From Hydrangea macrophylla (Eukaryota; Streptophyta; Magnoliopsida; Cornales; Hydrangeaceae), in assembly GCA_033977485.1 (NCBI GenBank), contig CM066988.1, forward strand, positions 72,655,169-72,719,168: DNA of 64,000 nucleotides, in the 5' to 3' direction. Below, in pieces: positions 35,657 through 46,636 of this stretch. The notes beneath the pieces are model-generated. The model was given only the letters and a program-made list of their open reading frames with translations, did not search any database and was not told where the DNA came from. The position numbers and the translations under genes were made by a program. The first letter of the stretch is position 1, and each line of letters starts with the position of its first letter.

Positions 35657-36828
35657 TCATTCAGGCTCAGGCTTAGGCTTATAATTAATAAGTAGCTCAT
35701 ACTCTAATCCTGGATTCGGCCTGTATTCCAAATCAATAGTCTCCCACAAAGTAGGATAATAAGACTTTAAATACTGACCATTTATTAGTCTAGCATGAAC
35801 TATTCCATCCATATCGCGCAGCCTGTATGCTCCACCTCTCTTCACTTGGTGGACAATGAAGGGACCTTCCCAATTAAACGACCATTTACCATATCGATCG
35901 TCCTTGTCTTCGATAGGAAACAGGGCCTTCCAAACTAAATCCTTTGTGCAAAAGACTTCTCTTTTACCCTCTTATTGTACGCTCGGACAGCACGTAGCTT
36001 CTGCACCTTTAATGAGTCTAAGGCTGCCAATCTTGTTTCATCAAGCCCTTCCAATTCAACTATCATAGCCTCGGTATATTCAGTGGGCTCAAGTTGATTT
36101 TGCAATGCCCTCCTAGCTGATCGGATTGTGACTTCTACAGGTAGCATAGAATTATTGCCATAGGTTAGCATGAATGGTGTGACTCTGGATCTAGACCTCT
36201 TAGATGTCTGGAAGGCCCAAAGTGCTTTAGACAATAACTTATCCCATTCCCTAGGGTTTTCATTTATCATCTTCTCAATGATCCCTTTAAGGATCTTGTT
36301 GGTTGACTCGACCTGCCCGTTAGCCTGAGCATCGTATGGAGTGGAATTAAGGATGGTAATCCCTCTACTCTTAGCAAAGGTTGTCGTCTCTGTTCCCGTA
36401 GACACAGACCCTTAATCGACCGTACTGGTCTCAGCAAGGCCGAACTAGTGTATGATATGCTCTTCAATGAATTTAATGACTGTGTCCTGAGTTACCGCTT
36501 TACATGGTATGACTTTGGCCCATTTAGTAAAATAATCTATAGCTACTATAATGAAACAATATTGGCCCAATGAAGGTGGGAGGACCTTGCAATCAAATCC
36601 ATGGCCCATCCTCTAAATGGCCATGGCTTTATGATGGGTTGGAGCTCCTTTTTCCAGTACTCTTTGAATCGGGCCGTGCTTTTGGCAAGCCTGGCACCCT
36701 TTTGCATAGCTGATGTAGTCGTTTAACATGCCCAGCCAGTAATAGTTATATCTTCGTAAGAGCCACATCTTGGTACTAGCATGATGAGCCCCACAAATTC
36801 CTTCATGGACTTCGGCCATCACCTGCAT
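35657..36828 (-). pseudogene. Tat element integrase
   Basis: Minus strand: zinc-binding segment at 36828-36613 (EVHEGICGAHHASTK...GCQACQKHG), core at about 36600-36405 now broken, C-terminal half of the core open at 36405-35935 (STPYDAQANGQVESTNKILK with the catalytic glutamate context, then ALWAFQTSKRSR and TPFMLTYGN). The tail at 35845-35657 (YRLRDMDGIVHARLINGQYLKSYYP) ends the pol frame. This is the usual Tat-lineage arrangement. Frames are split by stops and shifts, so it is inactive. It would have inserted the element DNA into chromosomes. Confidence 0.88.
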
Positions 36829-36831
36829 AGC

Positions 36832-37788
36832 TTATTTCTTCCTGATGCATTTTAAAATCACATCATCACCGATGGGCTTCTTGAATAGTTCTCCATCAAG
36901 CACCACAAATCGGGCTGCGAACTGTCTGACTTTATGGTCCACCGTAACATTTGGGTGTCTTAAGTATTCAATGATAGGGATTCTCCAATCATTGTCCTCC
37001 ATAAAGACCGAATTGGTTATAGTATACCAGCCTCTCTTTGCCACTGATGGCAGTGATCGGACTTGAACTGTTACAGCTTGGTTATCTGCATCTTTTAGGG
37101 GGGCTGAGGCCGAGCCTACTTTGGCCAACTTATCAGCCTCTGTATTTGTAGACTGAGGTATATAACTCACGCTTATGTCATTAAATGAATCCATAAGTTG
37201 AGTAGCAACGGAGTAAAACAGGCATAACTCCCAACTCTTTATTTGGAACTTACCTGATATCAGTCCGATCACCATCTCATTGAGTATTTCCAATCCGATG
37301 ATGAGTGCCTCATATTCGGCCTGATTATTGGTACATTTGAAATTGAGCTGAAACGACATCTTTGTCATTTTATATTTAGGCAATACAATGACCACTCTTG
37401 TCCCAGCACCCTCTGCATTCTTAGAACCATCAAAGACTAGCATCCATGGTACCAAGGATGTGTTTAGTGCTTTAGGTGTTAGTAACAGATCTCCCAGATC
37501 AATAGGATCTGGGTGATCGACTAGAAAATTGGTTATGGCCTGGCCCTTGACCGATTGTTGTGATCGGTATTGAATGGCAAATTCCATCAAGGCCAAGGTC
37601 CATTTCCCAATTCGGCATTGCATAATAGGTCTTGACAACATATATTTAATCACATCAGTTTGACATATAAAATAAGTAGAAATCGGAAGCATATATGTTC
37701 TTAACTTTTGTGATGACAAATACAATGCCAAGCATAACTTCTCAATCGGCGCATAGTGCTTCTCGATTGGAGTTGAAATCCTACTCAA
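36832..37788 (-). pseudogene. Tat element dual RNase H segment
   Basis: A 318-codon open frame. Residues about 1-90 (EKHYAPIEKLCLALYLSSQKLRTY, ...GKWTLALMEFAIQY) are the ordinary Gypsy RNase H. Residues about 115-225 (WMLVFDGSKNAEGAG, CTNNQAEYEALIIGLEI) are the extra archaeal-type RNase H that marks the Tat lineage. The remainder leads into integrase (DDVILKCIRKK). Catalytic-type DGS and NNQAEYEAL residues are visible. The frame is separated from RT and integrase by breaks, so it is a pseudogene segment. Confidence 0.9.
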
Positions 37789-38778
37789 GTAATATACGGC
37801 TTGCTCGTTACCATGCTAATTATCCTGAGCTAACATACTTCCTATTGAACAATTACAGGTCGATATATACAATTTAAGGTACCTACCCTTCTTGGGCAGC
37901 ATTAACACCGGAGGAGAAGACAAGTATTGTTTTATCCCTTCAAAGGCCTATTGATTGCTGTCTTCCTACCTGAATTATTCATCGGTCTTAATCTTCAGAA
38001 GGGGAGTCCAAACCTGAGTCTTTCTTGCACAGTTGGATGTAAATCTTCTCAAGAAATTGATCTGCCCAATTAGCCTTTGTAACCCTTTCTTCTTGGCTGA
38101 GGGCTTTGCTGCTTGGATAGCCCGAGCCTTGTTCTTGTCTATTTCTATCCCTCATTCGTGCACCAGGAAACCCAAGAAGTTTCCTGCTGAAACACCAAAT
38201 ACACATTTAAGGGGATTCATTTTTAACTTGTGAGCCCATATTCTTTCAAATGCTTTTTCCAGATCCCTCAAATGATCGGTATTGTCACCAGACTTTACCA
38301 TCACATTATCGATGTAGACCTCCATGAATCGTCCAACCATGTCATGGAAGATTGAATTCATTGCCCATTGATAGGTGGTTCCTGCATTCTTCAGCCCAAA
38401 GGGCATGACAATCCACTTAAAGGTTCCAATTGCCCCCATGCACTTAAAAGTTGTTTTTGGAACATCCTCCTCGGTGATGTAAATCTGATTATATTCTGAA
38501 TGCCCGTCCATAAAGGACAAAATTTTGTGCTTGGCTGCCGAATCGATAAGCTGATCGGCCATGGGCATGGGATATTCGTCTTTCGGGGTAGCCAGGTTTA
38601 GGTTTCTGAAGTCAATGCACACTCTGAGCTTCCCATTTTTCTTTACCACTAGTATGATGTTCGAGACCCACTCCACATACCTGGTAGTTTGAATGAAGCC
38701 AGCTTCCAGGAGTCTCTCAATTTCTTCCTTGACTTTCAGTGTAACCTCTAGTGACATACGCCTAGGTAGTTGTTTCAA
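37789..38778 (-). pseudogene. Tat element reverse transcriptase (YIDN instead of YIDD)
   Basis: 38778-38152 reads KVKEEIERLLEAGFI, VVKKNGKLRVCIDFRNLN, MPFGLKNAGTTYQWAMN and MEVYIDNVMVKS: RT in order. The catalytic YIDD is YIDN and the usual FMDGYSGYNQI is FMDGHSEYNQI, so the enzyme would be inactive even if translated. The thumb and connection region (37789-38151) carries stops and frame breaks. Confidence 0.88.
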
Positions 38779-38853
38779 CGGCCTGAACCCCGATTTAATT
38801 GGTTATCGGTGCTACACCAGTTCCCTAGATAGCCCTCGTATTTCATTGTAATC

Positions 38854-39599
38854 TCAAGCAAACCAATCTTTATACTTATGTAAAACTGCTATTACCTCGG
38901 CTTGAAACTGTGGTTCTAGCATCTGGCTTACATAAGCTGGCTTATGTTCTTCTTCGTCACCCAGGTTAACTTCCAATGAGGGATCTTGGACGTCGGCCTT
39001 TAGATTGTCTAGCTTTGTTGTGGCCATTTTCAGTTCATCCATTTTGATCTCTTCCTTCCATGGTAGTTCTTCCTCATAGATACAATCGGCCAAGTTAACT
39101 ATTCCATCAGTTGGGCTAATTTCTAATTTTCTATCGACCAGATACGCACCATCTGACCATGCTGACCCTTAGGGCCAGCTGCCTCCAAGTCTCAATCGGT
39201 TTTAGACTCATCGATATAGTCTTGTTCATTGACCTCAATCGATTTTAACTCTTTAGTCTGATTGGGATTGTAGTAATATGACTTCAAATTTGATGGAGCT
39301 CCTTTGCGGAATGTGGCTGCATTTGGTTTCCCTAGCTTGCCACATCCTAATAGCTTGACTGGCCCTATATCATCTTCGTACAGAACTACATCGATTGTTT
39401 GTACACGTACTACGAACGGTCTCATGTTAACCACTACTACTTCAACCTCATCACCTCTCCAGAAAAACAATAGTTGATGCAAGGTGGAAGGGATGCAGTA
39501 GTTGGGGTGGATCAAATCTTGGCCTAGTAATGCACTGTATGCGGTCGATGTCTCTACTATAAATAAAGCTGTCATCACCGTTTTGCTTCCCACCGTTAG
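38854..39599 (-). pseudogene. Tat element protease and protease-RT linker
   Basis: 39599-39192 reads LLTVGSKTVMTALFIVETST, AYSALLGQDLIHPNYCIPST and LHQLLFFWRGDEVEVV, the Tat protease tail and following conserved box. 39093-38854 (WKEEIKMDELKMATTKLDN...AEVIAVLHKYKDWFA) is the linker leading to RT. The protease N-terminus and the gag core are missing because element R1 begins at 39600. Confidence 0.82.
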
Positions 39600-40227
39600 T
39601 AACACGACTAGAAAGTTGTGCGCTCTTATGCAACACCCAATTGTAGGTGATCGTTCAAGTAATACTGGATAAGTCCAGGTCGAAACCACAGGGAAGGAAT
39701 AGGAAGAATATATACTGAGTTACAACCTAAAGAAAAGAAAAAGATCAATAAAAGTGTGGAGGTTCTAATGAATCCTAATTAATTAAATTAAACTAAATAA
39801 TAAACTAGAGTATAAAGAAGCAAAACTAATTAAACAAATAAATTAAAGGAGTTGCAAACACGTGAATCCACATTAATCCTAACTATCTATCATGCACATT
39901 CATTAACATTCTATGGAGTTCATTCCTTTTCAGCATTCCGTATTTTTCTAAAGATAAAGAATCAATAGCCCTTTCATGACCAGGACTATATCATCACAAG
40001 TGATTTAAAATACTTAGAAGATGGTTTAAAACAATGGTTATTGCTTGCACTACAAATGGTGTTAGCATTCGAAGTGGTTTTCAAAAGTCATTGAAGAAAA
40101 TAGCCTCAAGGCTTTAAGTTCTAAAAACTGTTGTGACAAACTGATCTTATAGGGACAATTTGATAATAGATTTCTAAAACAGAAAGTCATGAAATACTTA
40201 AAAGAATCGTCTCAGGAATCAAGAAGT

Positions 40228-40346
40228 TCGATCGATCGAAGCGCTCTCGATCGATCGGACTGCATCATCCTTCAATCGATCATAATGTCTTCGATCGCTT
40301 GAATATTGCTCTGGTTCGATCGATCGACATGTCTTTGATCGATTAA
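40228..40346. repeat. CGATCGATCG palindrome cluster, transcribed side of the R1 LTR
   Basis: TTCGATCGATCGAA-type palindromes and variants repeat about six times in 120 bp. The same cluster occurs at 45605-45722, 51829-51945 and, decayed, 57311-57430. It lies downstream of the minus-strand TATA box. Confidence 0.88.
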
Positions 40347-40689
40347 GCCCAGGTTTTCTAAAGATTGCATAGAAGAGGTTGGGAATCAATGATTCATCAC
40401 ATATTCCCAACGTGTAAACTACAGAAACATAAATAAACTAATGCAGAAAAAGTAAACTAAAGCAATCATAATAACTAAACTAATAAATAATCAAATAAAG
40501 AAAAGGAAAAAAACCTGGAATAAATCATAAAATAGCTTGTAAATAACTTGAATCTTCAATAATCTTCAGTATAATAATGAAAAAGAGGAAGAAAAACATG
40601 AATTTAACATAATCTACTCCTAATCTAACCCTAAAACTGCTATTTTTCACGTTCTGGAGCGTCCTCCTTTCGTCAGGCATCAAAATGTC

Positions 40690-40700
40690 TTATTTATAGG
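40690..40700 (-). promoter_or_regulatory. R-family LTR TATA box
   Basis: Minus-strand CCTATAAATAA, conserved as CTATATATAA-like sequence at 52330-52318 and 57810-57799 in R2. Each is preceded within about 110 bp upstream by GATCGATCGA motifs. Confidence 0.6.
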
Positions 40701-41202
40701 GTTCCTGCAGAGTTTACACAACTTTTCGGAGAAAATAAACTTTAATCGATCAAGCTTAGTTTGATCGATCGATCGAACTCTCAATTGATTGAACTCTCCT
40801 CAAGCCCTTGAACTTCTCTAATTTTGACAACTCTATGCACCGATGGGAGAATAGCCATAACTTTTCATTCGGACATCGGATTGACCTCCCGTTTGCGGCC
40901 CCGCGACCGTAACTCAAAGATCTATATTTTGCATTTTTGGGAAAATCTTCCAACTTTGAAGTCTTCATTGTCAGAAATGGAATTTTCTCAGCTGCTTCTG
41001 TTGTTCTCTCCACCAGAATCACTTTCTATGCAACAATTGCTTTCCATGGCCTGTAAAATAGTGTAAAAATACATGTTTGAGTCTCAAAATCATAGAAAAC
41101 ACTTAATCATTGATATGCATCTAAATCTAGGTACTTGGGGATAAAAGTATGCATAAAAGACCATAAAATACGTTATAAATACACACTTTTCACCTCTAAT
41201 CA

Positions 41203-41236
41203 CACCCCCAACTAGCTCGTTGCTAGTCCCTAGCAA
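41203..41236 (-). other. R1 polypurine tract and adjacent hairpin
   Basis: On the minus strand TTGCTAGGGACTAGCAA (perfect 7-bp stem, loop GGA, 41236-41220) is followed by CGAGCTAGTTGGGGGTG and then the 3' LTR. Identical in R2 at 52871-52837. Confidence 0.78.
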
Positions 41237-42062
41237 TAAAGCGAACTACAACAATGTTTATTTAAACTCTAAGAATTGAAAACATAACAAAGTAAAAATT
41301 CTAACTCACTTTCGCAGGAATCGCGATTGCATTTAGCGTATGCAACAAGCCTTTAAACCCCTAGGTTCCCCCTAGTGGACGAGTGTTGTCTCGTGAGGGT
41401 TTGCAGTGAATCTATCCACAAAATTCATATTTATGGTAATGGTTCTCATTTAAATATTTTCAAGAAAATTTTCCTCTCATTTAGCAATGTGGTTAAGCTC
41501 AACAATCTCATGAAATTCTCAAGTATGCCATAGCCATGCAACACACACATTACAGTTAATCTACTATCAAAGTCATTAGAATATACCATACCTATTAATC
41601 TTCAAGTGTGTGTGAATGGGCAACCAAAAATACAAAACATTAATTTCAAAGCTCGCATAACCTAAGATACTATCAAGACATTCAGTTTGACTCAACTCTC
41701 ACCAAGATTACACTCTCAAGATAAAATCACTCCGAATTAGGTGTAATAATTATCACTCATGATATGGAAGCTATAAAGAGTAAATGGAATGGAAACAAAT
41801 GCTTCTCATATCTAAATTGAAAAATGGATATTTTTGTGCACAAAGTCTCATGAAATGATACTTTTCATTAGACGAGCGAGATACCATGGAAAACTCTCTC
41901 ATTATATTAACTTCAAATCCCATATACTTAAAATCATTAGGACTTTGAAAAAGGGGTGTTTGATTAAGAAGATAGAGGCTTGTGATTTCAATTGGGTCAA
42001 AGGATGTGATTGAAATGTCTACTAGAACTTTTCAAACTTCTCCACATTTCCAATCTCTCTCT

Positions 42063-42096
<34 letters not shown>

Positions 42097-43020
42097 CTCT
42101 TTTCCACATTCTTCTTCTTATTATTTTATTTTATTTTATTTTTTCTTTTGTAACAACCATTGGCATTTTTTTTTCCTTTTCATGCTTTTCTTTTCTTTTT
42201 TTTTTCTTTCTTTTCATCATATTTTTTTTTGCCAACTTACCCTTATACACACAACCAAACTTCTTGTCAAGATAACACATCCCAACCACTCCTAGATAGA
42301 GAAAAGAAGCTCAAACTTGTATTTTGGAGTTAGGCATAGATTCTAGGATTGTAACGATAAGGCAATTATGAAAAGGCTTAAGATGTGAAGTAAAGGAATA
42401 TCATAAAGGTAGGCCAAGGCTGTATTATTCATGTATGGTCAAAAGATGGCCTAAATCATCTTCTAAGTTCATCTAATTATTCATTTCAGTAAATTCAAGA
42501 GCTCTAAATTTGGTAAATCCTGAACATTCTCTTCTAGTGATCAGTCAAAATGAAGAGAAAAATCAGACTTTCAACAAATTAAAACGCTTTTCAAAAATAT
42601 GAGTAATTTTATTAAACCCTCAAGAAAAAAGAATGGCACAAAAGCTCACTTGGGTTATTAGTCTCCACTATAGTCTCTCAAGACACCTAAGATATGATTA
42701 CTAATCCATTTTAGCTAAGTACAAGATTGTCACAACATGCTCAAAGTTGTTTGAAGATTAAAAAGTATAAAACATACTATGACTAGGATAGTAAAGAAAC
42801 TACTATAGTGTATCACATACTAACAACATACAAAAAATAACACTAATGCATCATAACTAACTACATTAACAAGAGAGAAATACCAGAACCATTTTGTTAT
42901 ATTTAAAAAAAATAAAAAAATTTAAATTTTTGCAATTTTTAATTTACTAAGTTAAATGTTGCTATGCATATATATGACACTAAAGCACAACAAAAAGATA
43001 TGAGGCATGCAATGACTCAC
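41237..43020 (-). other. R1 non-coding interior with pyrimidine runs
   Basis: No ORF. Colinear with R2 52872-54609. Holds a 31-base T run at 42066-42096 preceded by CT repeats, and further T-rich tracts to about 42230 (shorter in R2 at 53710-53815). Equals a purine-rich A tract in the sense RNA. The plus-strand open frame across it is composition-driven. Confidence 0.6.
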
Positions 43021-43056
43021 TCCCCCCAACTAAAACTAAACATTGTCCTCAATGTT
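43021..43056 (-). other. Second, internal polypurine-like module with hairpin
   Basis: Minus strand AACATTGAGGACAATGTT (7-bp stem, loop AGGA, 43056-43039) followed by TAGTTTTAGTTGGGGGGA. It has the same layout as the 3' LTR module, 160 bp after the ORF. Conserved in R2 at 54645-54610. Confidence 0.7.
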
Positions 43057-43213
43057 CTAAACAGAGAACATGAACATGTAAAGTAAAGCGAGAGAAGGAA
43101 GGATGTTACCTCGAGGCATTAATATCACATTTTTATTAAGTTACCTGCAGAATCATTAGTAGAAACAAGGAAAAATAGAGAATATAATACAAATACTTAG
43201 TAAATAAATTCTA

Positions 43214-44816
43214 TTAATCAAGTTTTTTATCATAAAGTAATAACCGAAATTTATGAGGATCCTCCCAATAAAATAATTTAACAGTGAGAAGAATGTTGTG
43301 ATCATCATAAAAATGCAACTCCCCCCAACTAATGTCAGGCTCAATGTCAGAGGAGATGATGCAAAACCTATGGCTTCCAAATTTGTTGGGGACAATTATA
43401 AGAGGTATACCATAGTTTTTTGGAATTATATGCAAGAAACAATCTTTGGTGTTGGTAGTTCCTATAATAGCCTCTATTTTAAGACAAGGAGGTGGCCATG
43501 GTTCAATGAAAGGGGCAGGGTCTAAGTGATGTTCTAATTTATCGTCATTACCCTCCTCTTGTTCTAGAACAGAATCTACGGAGATATGAGCATACGAATT
43601 TAATTTCTGTTCTATGTACATGGTTTTGGATTGGACTTTGATAAAGCTATCTATTTGAGCCTCAATGTCATTGTTAGTCAAGAAGGTCAAGCAGTCAAGC
43701 AGATTGCTAGCTTCTTGTTGAAGTTTAAGATCATAATGTGGGCCCAAAAGTTTCTAAGTCCTCTCTCAAAGAATTTTGAAAAATAAAATTTTGCGAAGTA
43801 CATGTGCTAAAATCCTTACCATCCTATTCCACAACACATTTTATTTGTTCAATATTAGGGTACACATGATTTTCAAGCTTAGGATGAGAGCTCTGATTAG
43901 TAGAGAGGACAGGTGATGGGCAACTTGGTGACACCACCTCTTCTGCCGAAAGAGGTGAGGGATCATGAATATCACAAGAATATAAATCAGATTTAGATTT
44001 TTTAGTTACGTCCTCCCTAGGTGCACTTTCAACGGTAGGGCTAGAGTCAACAGGTAACTCCTCATTTCCTAGTTGTGTACAATCACCTAAACTCTCATCA
44101 TCTTTTAAATCCTCATTCTCATCCTTGTAACTCTCCTCACTATGTTTGTCGTCTAATGAGCTGCTCAGGGCAAAGAGATTGTGAAAATTTATCCAGGCAA
44201 TGAAGGAGTTGATGTCTGGGGTTGTGTATTGAGTAGAAGATGGTTTTATAACTTCATACTCAGTGGTTTGGTTTTGGAGTTCTTGTTGGGTTTTGACTTG
44301 CTTGAGTGAGTTGTTAACCGCATTCGGTATAATCCCATCATAGTCCTCTAATTCCATTCCATTGTTTATGTCATGAAATTTAGGTTGTAGTGTTGAAAGA
44401 CTGGTATAGTCTTCTAAAGGTTGGCTAGCATGTGCTTGTTGATATCTCGTTTCTAATTTATCAAGTGCACTATCTAGGCTTTTCATTTTACTAAGTAGTA
44501 ATTTTAACATACCATTATCCTCAACTGGGTTATTCTCCTCATTATTACTATATGAAGTTTTGCCCCATTGTTGTTGGTAATAGTCCCCTGCCCATTGCGT
44601 TTGGGGGCAAGACTCCCCAGAAGGAAAGTCTTGGTGCATTTGATAACTTGGGGGACTACAACTATCATTTTCCCATTGTGGTGGTTGGTAGCCCTCAGGT
44701 TGATAATAGACATCATAGGTGGGTGCTTGCCCACTTGGGGGATAATTATTTTGATTTTCAAATGTATATCTACTGGTAGCATTTGTGTTGTATGGAGGGT
44801 AATATGGATAAGACAT
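43214..44816 (-). pseudogene. R1 ORF, unrecognised protein starting MSYPYYPPYN
   Basis: From ATG at 44816, 139 bp after the primer site, a 330-codon frame runs to a TAG (43824). R2 has AAG (lysine) there. After a frameshift the frame continues as SNLLDCLTFLTNNDIEAQI...DISWGELHFYDD to 43214, so the ancestral ORF was about 530-540 codons. Residues 1-100 are rich in Tyr, Pro, Gln and Asn (YYQPEGYQPPQW). Residues about 108-128 look coiled-coil (MLKLLLSKMKSLDSALDKLE). The middle is acidic and Ser-rich, and the end is more hydrophobic with IEPWPPPCLKIEAIIG. No zinc knuckle or protease seen. Position suggests a gag-like or accessory protein; I do not recognise the family. Confidence 0.7.
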
Positions 44817-44954
44817 GTTTACCCAAAATTTTCAAAACAAAAGAAATTGTATTTATTTAATTTTAAATTTTTTTCCTGTGAGAGAAAAGTCCAAAGGTTT
44901 TTTTTAAGGAAGAAAAATTGGAAATAACTTAGTAAAATTCTAACCTAGTTGCCT

Positions 44955-44972
44955 TCCCCGGCAACGGCGCCA
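44955..44972 (-). other. R1 primer-binding site, tRNA-Asp type
   Basis: Minus strand TGGCGCCGTTGCCGGGGA is complementary to the 3' end of plant tRNA-Asp (...CCCCGGCAACGGCGCCA). It lies six bases inside the 5' LTR end. Athila-type elements are known to use this primer. R2 has the same site at 56675-56658. Confidence 0.88.
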
Positions 44973-44978
44973 AAAACA

Positions 44979-45959
44979 TGGCATGACTAGAAAGTTGTGC
45001 ACTCTTGTGCAACACCCAAGTATAGGTGATCATGCAAGTAATACTGGATAAGTCTAGGTCGATCCCACATGGAAGGAATAGGAATAATGTATACTAAGCT
45101 ACAACCTAAAGAAAGGAAAAAGATCAATAAAGGAGTGGAGGTTCTAATGAATCCTAATTAATTAAATTAAACTAAATAATAAACTAAAGTATAAAGAATC
45201 ATAACTAATTAAATAAATAAACTAAAGGTGTTGGAAACCCGTGAATCCACATTAATCCTAACCATCTACCATGCACATTCATTAACGTTCTATGGAGTTC
45301 ATTCCTTTTCAGCATTCCGTATTTTTCTGAAGATAAAGAATCAATAGCCCTTTCATGACCGGGACTATATCATCACAAGTGATTTAAAATACTTAGAAGA
45401 CAGTTTAAAACAATGGTTATTACTTGCACTCCAAATGGTGTTAGCATTCGAAGTGGTTGTCAAAAGTCATTGAAGAAAATAGCCTTAATGCTTTAAGTTC
45501 TAAAAACTGTTGTGACAAATTGAGCTTATAGGGACAATTTGATGATAGATTTCTAAAACAAAAACTCAAAGAATACTTAAAAGAATCTTCTCAGGAATCA
45601 ACAAGTTTGATCGATCGAAGCGCTCTCGATCGATCGGACTGCATCATCCTTCAATCGATCGAAATGCCTTCGATCGCTTGACTATGGTTCTGGTTCGATG
45701 ATCGACATGTCTTCGATCGATCGAGCCCAAGTTTTCTAAAGATTGCATGGCAGAGGTTGGGAATCAATGATTCATCACATATTCCCAACGTCTAAACTAT
45801 AGAAACATAAATAAACTAATGCAGAAAAAGTAAACTAAAGCAATCATAACTAAACTAATAAATAATCAAATAAAGAAAAGGAAAGGAAAAAAACCTAGAA
45901 TAAATCTAAAAATAGCTTGTAAATAACTTGAATCTTCAATAATCTTCAGTATAATAATG
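44979..45959 (-). repeat. R1 5' LTR, truncated
   Basis: It aligns with 39600-40590 from the U5 end outward and stops abruptly at 45959 within TCTTCAGTATAATAATGA, where Tat gag sequence begins. The promoter half is missing, so R1 could not be transcribed from its own LTR. Confidence 0.86.
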
Positions 45960-46603
45960 ATAGGTTGTGGAACAACGGGCTGAGCTATCACCACAGGGGG
46001 TGCTATTGGAGGTGGTATTTGGTGTTGGTTGTGATTAGCCTGATGAGGCCAAAACACATCATTAGGTCTTTGCCCTCCAGCAGTGTGGGCAGGGGGGCTG
46101 TTTGACTGATTAGTTCTTCGCTACGGCCATTATGTTGAAGGGTCACTGGTGTCGCCGATCCATTAGGATCGGTGACCTCTCTGTTGCCCGATTCCCCTCC
46201 TTGTGGGTCGGGATGCCTATTTAACCCGTTCTGCCCTCGTTGATTCGGGTAGACATAAACAGGAGTTAGCCTCTCCGCTAGCGCGGTGAGGATTTTTGAC
46301 AGGCTGAGATCTCTGAGGTTAGGCCGTCTAACTTAGCATGCGTGCCCCTAGTAGACGAGACGAGGTCAGCCTAACCCCGATGTATTTCTGCCGTTTGGTC
46401 GACTATAGCTCCTTGAAGTTACCCGTCGAGCCTATCAAGGCATTATTGTCTCACCTCATAGGTCCAACGTTCATTCTCAAGACTTCTGAAATTGCTTCTA
46501 GAGTCACGCCGCTATCGTGTTGAGAATGACCGGTACTCTCTTCGGCAGTTGGGTCAACAACAGGAACGTCCTGTGCGTTCTTCCCATTTTTTTTCTCAGA
46601 CAT
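45960..46603 (-). pseudogene. Tat element gag N-terminal remnant
   Basis: ATG at 46603 opens MSEKKNGKNAQDVPVVDP..., breaks at a stop near 46470, then reads in other frames through LTPVYVYPNQRGQNG and WPHQANHNQHQIPPPIAPPV to the R1 junction. Proline/glutamine-rich gag N-termini of this kind are usual in Tat elements. The capsid core is absent. Its start lies 14 bp after the primer-site motif, which supports the assignment. Confidence 0.7.
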
Positions 46604-46616
46604 ATCTTAGCACTAT

Positions 46617-46636
46617 GGGTCCCACCGAGCGTGCCA
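46617..46636 (-). other. Tat element primer-binding-site-like motif
   Basis: Minus strand TGGCACGCTCGGTGGGACCC directly after the LTR. The TGG start and position mark a primer site; I cannot name the tRNA with confidence. Confidence 0.6.

Larger units (their letters stand above)
39600..41202 (-). repeat. R1 3' LTR
   Basis: 1,603 bp. On the plus strand it runs TAACACGACTAGAAAG ... CACCTCTAATCA and matches 51198-52836, 56682-58298 and the truncated 44979-45959. It contains GATCGATCGA palindrome clusters at 40228-40346 and 40743-40795 and a minus-strand TATA box at 40700-40690 between them. The outer end reads TAACAC where the inner copy has TGGCAT. Confidence 0.88.
39600..45959 (-). mobile_element. 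Non-autonomous LTR element R1, inserted in the Tat element
   Basis: Minus-strand element: 5' LTR 45959-44979 (outer part missing), tRNA-Asp primer site 44972-44955, ORF 44816-43214, internal purine module 43056-43021, non-coding 43020-41237, hairpin and polypurine tract 41236-41203, 3' LTR 41202-39600. No RT, RNase H or integrase. Left of it lies Tat protease and right of it Tat gag, same strand. The gag core between them is gone, and the outer 620 bp or so of the R1 5' LTR is also gone, so one deletion probably removed both. Colinear with R2. Confidence 0.85.

Noticed and set aside
41982..42275. Plus-strand 97-codon open frame, phenylalanine-rich
   Set aside because: It is the translation of the T-rich tract in the R1 interior; R2 does not keep it as a similar protein.
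44955..44972. tRNA-Asp-like sequence
   Set aside because: Only the 18 nt complementary to the tRNA 3' end are present, at the LTR edge; it is a primer site, not a tRNA gene.
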